64,000 nt of DNA from the NCBI GenBank assembly GCA_032622095.1, contig CP136062.1, positions 54,417,849 to 54,481,848 of the forward strand, given 5' to 3'. The position numbers were made by a program, and so were the translations under genes. The notes under the pieces are model-generated. The model saw only the letters and a program-made list of their open reading frames with translations. It was not told where the DNA came from and did not search any database. This document shows, piece after piece, positions 57,935 to 64,000 of the stretch (positions are counted from its first letter, which is position 1; each line of letters begins with the position of its first letter). The stretch is from Siphonodentalium dalli. Taxonomy: Eukaryota; Mollusca; Scaphopoda; Gadilida; Siphonodentaliidae.

Positions 57935-58532
57935 AGGTTTGATGGGACGTAAAGTAACGCTCTATTGTCAAATTGAATGTTGTGTCGATCAATGTGTGCT
58001 TCCCGACTGCAATTCAACTGGTATAGTACCTAAATATTCGCATGGGTATTCTATTCAAAAGAAAAGAAACGAAGACACTATAGGGGAATTGGTATAACGC
58101 TCTTATATAAATGTGTAATTCAATATTAAACAGTGTTACTTTACACCTGATAAATATGACGTTGCAAGTTGATCCATCTAATAGAAGAAGAAAAACCAGA
58201 CGCTGTCAGTATATATCAATACAAAATCTGGCTAAGTGTTCCTGATATATTTGGTCATTGTAGCGGTCTTTGGTTTTTCCTATCTATCCGAAGAAAATAA
58301 CTGTCTGCATGAAATATTCAGGAATCATTGTGTTATCATTGTCACAAACAACGCCCAAATGGTAACAAATTTAAAAATCTATATGTTATTGAGTTGTTGG
58401 TACATGACTCTCCTTCGATTTGAAGCAAAGCATTGTCTCCATATCTCTTATCTACCAGAATTGTTTCACGTGAATCTCGTCCCATCAAGAACCCGTGAGA
58501 AGTTAGCGACACTTGGGAAGCTTGACTGTCTG
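57935..58532. repeat. Dispersed repeat R2, copy 2
   Basis: Collinear with 40075-40628. Interrupted on its right by the TTAA MITE at 58533. The 129-codon frame at 58236-58625 crosses the R2/MITE border and is not a gene. Confidence 0.62.
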
Positions 58533-59059
58533 TTAAAGATACGGGCGGTGTTGGCGGTGATAATGCTGTTAAAATATTCAGCTCCGTCAAAAACCCCCAT
58601 AAACAGAAGGAATAGTAAGAAATAGACATACTTTGTTCTTATGCCAATCAGAAATATGGCATAACAGTATGCTATTGTCAATGTTTCCCTCTTTGTTGTG
58701 TAAACAAAAGCAAAAAACGTTACGTTTTCTGGATTTTGTTTAGATCCGGATATGGTTAACATAAAGAGCATTGTTTGTTACTGTTTTCCTGATATGGAAA
58801 TAATAAAGAGCGTTTATATCATTTTTGTGTGATTAACCAATAGAATTGCGCTGTGTTATGTAAACATAAGCACACCTTCTGTGACACGAGCAGTCTCTTG
58901 TTTACGTACACCATCGTACGCCTTGATGACAATATATTATTTACGCGCTGATCATGTTTGGCATATGAGCGGAACTGTATATATTTTGGTGTTCATTTTG
59001 TTGACGGCGATTTGAACAAATATAAATATTTCTGCAACCAACGCCGCTCGTGCCTTTAA
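58533..59059. mobile_element. TTAA-bounded MITE, copy 2
   Basis: TTAA at 58533 and 59056. Inverted ends TTAAAGATACGGGCGGTGTT and TTAAAGGCACGAGCGGCGTT. Near full-length match to 28493-29020. Confidence 0.75.
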
Positions 59060-60522
59060 GGACTTTGCTAACCCAATTTCCCCCAAATTTAATGGAGTCC
59101 AAAATAAAGGTTTATGTTCACTTTTATTACTAATCACAGTAACCAAACCCATGGATGCTACATTTTAAGAGTATAATTCATGGTATATTATGTTAGAAAT
59201 TCAAAATGTGAAATTTATAGAAGTTTTTAAAATTTATTTTTTCGAACCCAAAATCAACAAACACAAAGGTCATATCTAAGAAAAAAATATGGGTATGTGT
59301 ACTGAACACTGTGAAGAATGATGAACAATAAAGATATACTCACATTTCTTCAATTTTATTAAGATTTTTGGCTTGGAAGCAGTTGTCTACAAATGGTAGC
59401 TTTCATTGCTCAGCAAAGCTATTTGGGAACTGAATTTGATGGGTCAAGATAATGTTCACTCAAGTCTGTTGGAATTCATGGGGATTATGACCAGCCAGTG
59501 TTGTACTTTATCCTGACTCAGGATGATTGGTGACCTAGTTTCTGGGCTATGGGGTACACCAGATTGGGGATTACACAATTCTTTTGTCAAGAGATTCACA
59601 ACACACCACTGTCCACAGATATTAACATATATTTACACACTAAGTGTTGTCATCACTAAATCCAGCATTCTGATTGGTCGGCGCCCACGTGGCTAGTTGC
59701 AGTTATTTCTCGGTGAATGCGTAACGCCTCATAAAACCAAGCTAATAACACCATCGATACGTCATTAGGTTTGGAAAGACGAACGCGTAATGCTTTGGGC
59801 GCATTTTGACTCGCGCAGGATTGACTTAATCATCATCGGGTTTCAACATGAAGAGAAATTGTTCCTATTAACGTTTGCCAAGGGTGCTATTGGGTATTTT
59901 GGGCTGATCTTGTCACGATACACTTTTCGATTTAAATATATTTACAAAAGCGGCTTTTTCGCTAAATGTATATAAATATAAGGATTAACTGTCATGTGGA
60001 CTATTTTTATGGAGATGTAACGGTGAGGTAAGTGGACATAACTTGTATGTAAAACCCTTCGGGTTTTACACAAGTTATGTCCACTTACCTCACCGTTACA
60101 TCTCCATAAAAACAGTCCACATGACAGTTAATCCTTATTTAACTTCCACCTCACTATAAGCGATGTCAGGTAACTTACTCAATGATTTGTAAACAATTGG
60201 TTCTTCGTAATTTTATCAAAGAATGCTTGATAAATATGAATATTATTTTATTGTTCATCATTCTTCACAGTGTTCAGTAGACATTGCCATATTTTTTTCT
60301 TTGATATGGACTTTGTGTTTATTGATTTTGGGTTCGAAAAAATAGATTTTAAAAACCTCTATAAATTTCACATTTAGTATTTCTAACATATTCCACCATT
60401 AATAATGCTCTTAACATGTTGCATTCATGTGTTTGGTTACTGTGATTACTAACAAAAGTGAACATAAACCTTTATTTTGACTCCATCAAATTTGGGGAAA
60501 ATTGGGTTAGCAAAGTCCTTAA
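59056..60522. mobile_element. TTAA-bounded element with about 280-bp inverted ends
   Basis: TTAA at 59056 and 60519. The ends read GGACTTTGCTAACCCAATTT and stay similar for about 280 bp (59060-59340 against 60240-60518, inverted). The interior holds the palindrome at 59978-60138. The left TTAA is also the right TTAA of the neighbouring MITE. No transposase. Confidence 0.75.
59978..60138. repeat. Near-perfect palindrome, about 77-bp arms
   Basis: ATAAGGATTAACTGTCATGT at 59978 pairs with the complement ending at 60138, with only a few differences. Centre AACCCTTCGGGTT. Confidence 0.85.
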
Positions 60523-60639
60523 AGATGGGACATAACGGGGATCGTGTATGAGACTGTAACCAATATGTTGACGTCAACGCATCGTGTGATCACGTCAACG
60601 CTTTAAGGTCCCTAGAATGTCACCCGTTTTATTCCTGGT

Positions 60640-61465
60640 ATCGTTGGAGAAGAATTTGTATTGATTTTGTGGATATTGGCTCTGGACATATTTGTATCAG
60701 TTTTGGCGACCATCCCCTCCCTATCCAAGACTCAAGCGGCACCACTTTTGACATCTTTAAACCAAACAATTACACTCATTGTGAAGATGAATATATATGA
60801 AATTGGTGCAAATCGGCGGCTAAACAAAATTTAGTGCCCCCATCTCTAACCCAAATGGCACCAATTTGGCATCTTTAAATCACACGATTAGATTTCTTTA
60901 TCATGGATAATAATGTGTATCAATATGGTGGAAATAGACGCTAAAATATTGTTATAAATTTTTGGTGCCCCTCTCCCCTACCGCGCATCCTGATTCGAAC
61001 GTCGCCACTTTTGACATATTTAAACCACACGATTAGATTCCTGATATCACGGAGAGTATTATGTATACGTTTGGTGGAAATCGGCGACTTAACACATTTT
61101 TATCAAATTTAGACCCCTCCCCTATCTGAAATCCAAACGGCACCGATTTGACGTCTTTATATCACACGATTATATTCCCCCTCGTGTCATGGAGAAGAAT
61201 TTGAATCATTTTTTTTAAATCGGCGCTCAAAATAGTTTTATCAATTTGGGTGCCCCTCTCCCCTTCTGTGCACCCCTGACCCGAACGACGCTACTTTTAA
61301 CATTTATACACCGCACCAGTAGAGTCCTCATATCATGGATACGATTACCTATAAGTATGGTGGATTTCAGCGATAACTTTGTTGCTACTTCCCCCCGTTC
61401 TGCCCCTGCCAAGAACAGCGTCGCTTTAAACAATTCTAAACTGCACCATTATCTTCCTCGCAAAA
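60640..61465. repeat. Diverged tandem array, about 123-148-bp units, six copies
   Basis: A phrase like CACTTTTGACATCTTTAAACC, then CACACGATTA, recurs at about 60737, 60860, 61005, 61140, 61288 and 61421, with GGTGCCCCTCTCCCC and TGGTGGAAATCGGCG between. Small frames inside (61227-61500) are by-products. Confidence 0.72.
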
Positions 61466-61629
61466 AGCTACCCCTGTTAGACACTTTTGGTGTCATCTAG
61501 ATGGTCCCACATAATGTCTATAGAACACCTGGCTCACGACGATTTGTATATATATCGGAATCCCCTATCGAATACAATCCAAAGTGTTCTTAATTCTGTA
61601 ATGAGTTCCAAATAGCATTATCCTGATTT

Positions 61630-62361
61630 TGTCATCATTTAGACATACGTAGTTTGCGCCCATCCAGCTCTTCTGAGATGTTGGTTGCCAACTCCGATGG
61701 TGTATTGGGCATATACATCAGTGTATCGTCGGCGTACATGTGGTATTGTAGATTTCTCTGTGTGATGGTTTGCCCTAATGGTTTAGTGTACATAAGATAC
61801 AGCACGGGCCCAAATGACTGACCCCTGGGGCACACCAAATGATAGTTCATGCGATCTGGAACAGAATTAAACAACTTTAATATTCTGGAACCTGATAGAG
61901 TCTGATAGATATGATTTGAAACATTGGAGAACTTTCCCTGAAATTCGGAATGTTTTGTTAAGCCGTGATATGATGATATTGTGATCCAAAGTATCAAAGG
62001 CAACAGAGAGGTCTAGAAATGATGCTATGGTGATATTGTGATCATCTTCTGCAAATAGCAAGTCGTTTGTGACACAGACAAGAGCGGGGTCTTTGCTGTG
62101 ACGTTGTCAATAAGCTGATTGGAAAGGTTCATTCAAATCTTTATTGTCCAGATGTTGTCTGAGTTTATCGAACATTACGTGCTCGAGAAGCTTGGATATA
62201 AAAGGAAAGTTAGACCCTGGTCTATATTTCTTGGGATTGTACCTAGCCATGTATGACTTTTTCAGCAATGTTTTAACAGCAGCCTTCTTGATACATGTAG
62301 GGACTATGCCCACTTCACTACCCTCCCAAGAAAAACTACCAGTTGGTTATTATTTTGTTTA
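61630..62361 (-). pseudogene. Decayed CR1/L2-type LINE reverse transcriptase
   Basis: Minus strand from about 62313: VPTCIKKAAVKTLLKKS, NPKKYRPGSNFPFISKLLEH, NEPFQSAYRQRHS, then SFLDLSVAFDTLDHNII (motif A), CFKSYLSD, SFGVPQGS (motif B), VLYLMYTKPLG and YHMYADDTLMYM (motif C), ending near 61635. At least three frameshifts. Endonuclease and C-terminal tail are absent. Confidence 0.85.
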
Positions 62362-64000
62362 AGAATGAGTGAAGGTGTGTTTACAAGATTCCAAGAACAT
62401 GATTTTGGCGGCTTTGACATGAGAACACGCCTGACTGTCTATGTTGAAACACGTTCAAACTCACCGATTTAGTTCCAGTGAATTCACCAAACACAGCTTC
62501 TCATGCAGACAATTATTGTTTTATATTGGCACGTTTGTTGGTAACTTTGTCTTGAAAAAAATTGAGGCAAATATTTCTGGGAGTGCATCCATGGGAATGT
62601 CAGTAGGTAGAGTAGAACATCGTTGGACGCCATTTTGGATTATACACAATGATCAAAGCGGATTTTAGCGGATTTGGGACATGTAAGAGGATATATTCCT
62701 GTTCAAAATGGAATAAAAACCAACCTTTTCCGATTTTGCCTAGGTTGATCCTAACATTAGAGTTAATGGAAAAATATAAAAATATAACATTTTAGTTTTT
62801 TCGTGAGATCACTGAGAACACAATAACATAAATGAGGAGATGTTAATAATGGCCAACAACCAATACAAGATAATTGAATTAATGCTCACTTTAAAATACA
62901 AATTTTTTTCCAACAAAATAAAGAGAGAACTGAAAATGAGATTACTGTTTTATCTCACAACATATGGAAGCTGTTTTGATATGACAACCTAAATAAACAT
63001 GTATATCCATTCGTGAAAATGATTTTCTACAATAGAAGTTAAACAAAAAACACAAATGTGAATGGATATGTGGATAATTCATATCTATGTAAATACAGCA
63101 CCATCTTCAATCTCATCCTATTCAAAAAATCGGAAACCCAATTAGCACAATACCCTGTTCAGCATGCGTGGGTTCAATCTACCCCACGCATGGTCTCTAA
63201 CTAGATGTGTTCATGGTAATACATGTATAGGCAGAGTGTTAAGCTCATCCATGTCCATTTTCACTAATGACCCATTTAAACAACATTAGATCCCAATTGC
63301 CCATGGACCCTTCACGCCAGCTGTCACATTAAGCAGTCAGGTGGTTCCAGAGAAGTAGAAGATAAACGAGTTTTAGTGATTCCATCGGACAGTAAAGAGA
63401 TACGTCCCCCACACCTGCCCATTATTGAGCAGTCAGCCCAGATTAACAAATATGTTGAGAAGAAGAGGGTTCAAGATCATTATGGAGGGAAATAGTTGTC
63501 CCTGTTTCAGCCACTATTTGACCAGGTCACTTGATTTGAATAAATATGTTACCTAATCAAACAAGAACCATCAATGCCAAATATAAGCTAACTAGGTTCG
63601 ACGGTACTTGAGCAGAAGTCTTTTTAAGAACTAGTATAAAAGCCAAGAAGAATGCCCTGGCTCCGCATATTTTAGGCTGGGTGATCCAATTTGAAAATAT
63701 CTTAATCCCAGTCACCCCATTGCCAACTATAATTATAAATAGGCCTCACGGTTCTTGACAAGAATATCTTTTTAGCATTACTATGGAGGGGAAGAGTTAT
63801 GTGATTGCACCGGCCCCATATGACCTGTACCTAACAGCACTCCGTACAAAACAAGCTAATTATATCTGATATATCTCATTTTATTATATCGGAAGTTATA
63901 AGGAGCAGAGCATCGAAAATTGGACAGCATGCATACCTCGATATGCCATATATGAACCATGGACTTCGAAATTTGTGTCCGCGTTTTCCCTGCGGAGTCA
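62362..64000. other. No gene recognised
   Basis: AT-rich. Related phrases (TTATGGAGGGAAATAGTTG and CTATGGAGGGGAAGAGTTA) at about 63480 and 63780 suggest part of a dispersed element that may run past the window end. Confidence 0.45.

Noticed and set aside
58236-58625. 129-codon plus-strand frame
   Set aside because: It crosses the border between repeat R2 and a TTAA MITE and has no domain signal.

Overview
The window reads as nuclear DNA of an invertebrate animal, most likely a marine lophotrochozoan such as a mollusc. The case rests on one multi-exon secreted fibrinogen-domain gene with ordinary GT-AG introns, AT-rich intergenic DNA, and a mixed load of mobile elements: CR1/L2-type and other non-LTR LINEs, a Penelope-like element, a tRNA-derived SINE, hAT-like and TTAA-type cut-and-paste elements, a Helitron-like element, a candidate pearl/HINE element and a tyrosine-recombinase element. 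No operons, bacterial-type genes, rRNA or functional tRNA genes were seen. The species is not identified.

Only two protein-coding units look intact. (1) A four-exon gene on the + strand (18559-25603) whose exon phases (0, 1, 1) agree and give a 437-residue secreted protein: signal peptide, PAN/apple-like domain, short four-Cys EGF-like segment, Thr-rich mucin-like stalk and C-terminal fibrinogen-related domain. The layout fits a secreted lectin or recognition molecule. (2) An intronless 535-residue tyrosine recombinase (34674-36281) of the Crypton/DUF3504 (KIAA1958/QRICH1/ZMYM-like) type with all the R, HxxR, H and Y residues expected for catalysis. It lies inside a 2.6 kb insertion in a dispersed repeat.

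Layout. 1-5 kb: non-coding, with a foldback repeat. 5-7.8 kb: copy A of dispersed repeat R1, split by a hAT-like element. 9-10 kb: decayed Penelope-like element (-). 10.6-12 kb: a 41-bp minisatellite and an inverted-repeat element. 13.3-17.3 kb: decayed LINE endonuclease and reverse transcriptase pieces (+) around a 204-bp tandem duplication. 18.5-25.7 kb: the fibrinogen-domain gene, with a palindrome in intron 2 and a Helitron-like element in intron 3. 27-31.5 kb: purine-rich DNA, TTAA-bounded MITEs, hairpin repeats and a GAT microsatellite. 32.9-38.1 kb: R1 copy B, carrying several nested insertions including the recombinase. 38.5-39.8 kb: decayed LINE (+). 43.6-47.3 kb: nearly full-length but frameshifted LINE (-) with a degenerate 2A-like NPGP motif. 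48.4-49.6 kb: candidate pearl/HINE element built on about 161-bp tandem repeats. 50.4-52.5 kb: a SINE, a satellite array of 180-bp and 338-bp units, and an L2-type LINE tail. 52.5-53.8 kb: R1 copy C, the cleanest. 56-60.5 kb: inverted-repeat elements, among them two TTAA elements meeting at one TTAA. 60.6-64 kb: a diverged tandem array and a decayed LINE (-).

The main structural result is the R1 comparison. Aligning three copies by eye dates the insertions relative to one another and gives the left breakpoint of the recombinase element. A second shared structure, at 21.7 and 36.5 kb, is a long palindrome broken every 32 bp by an ACTCGT motif that points the same way on both arms. All repeat boundaries come from reading by eye and may be off by several bases.
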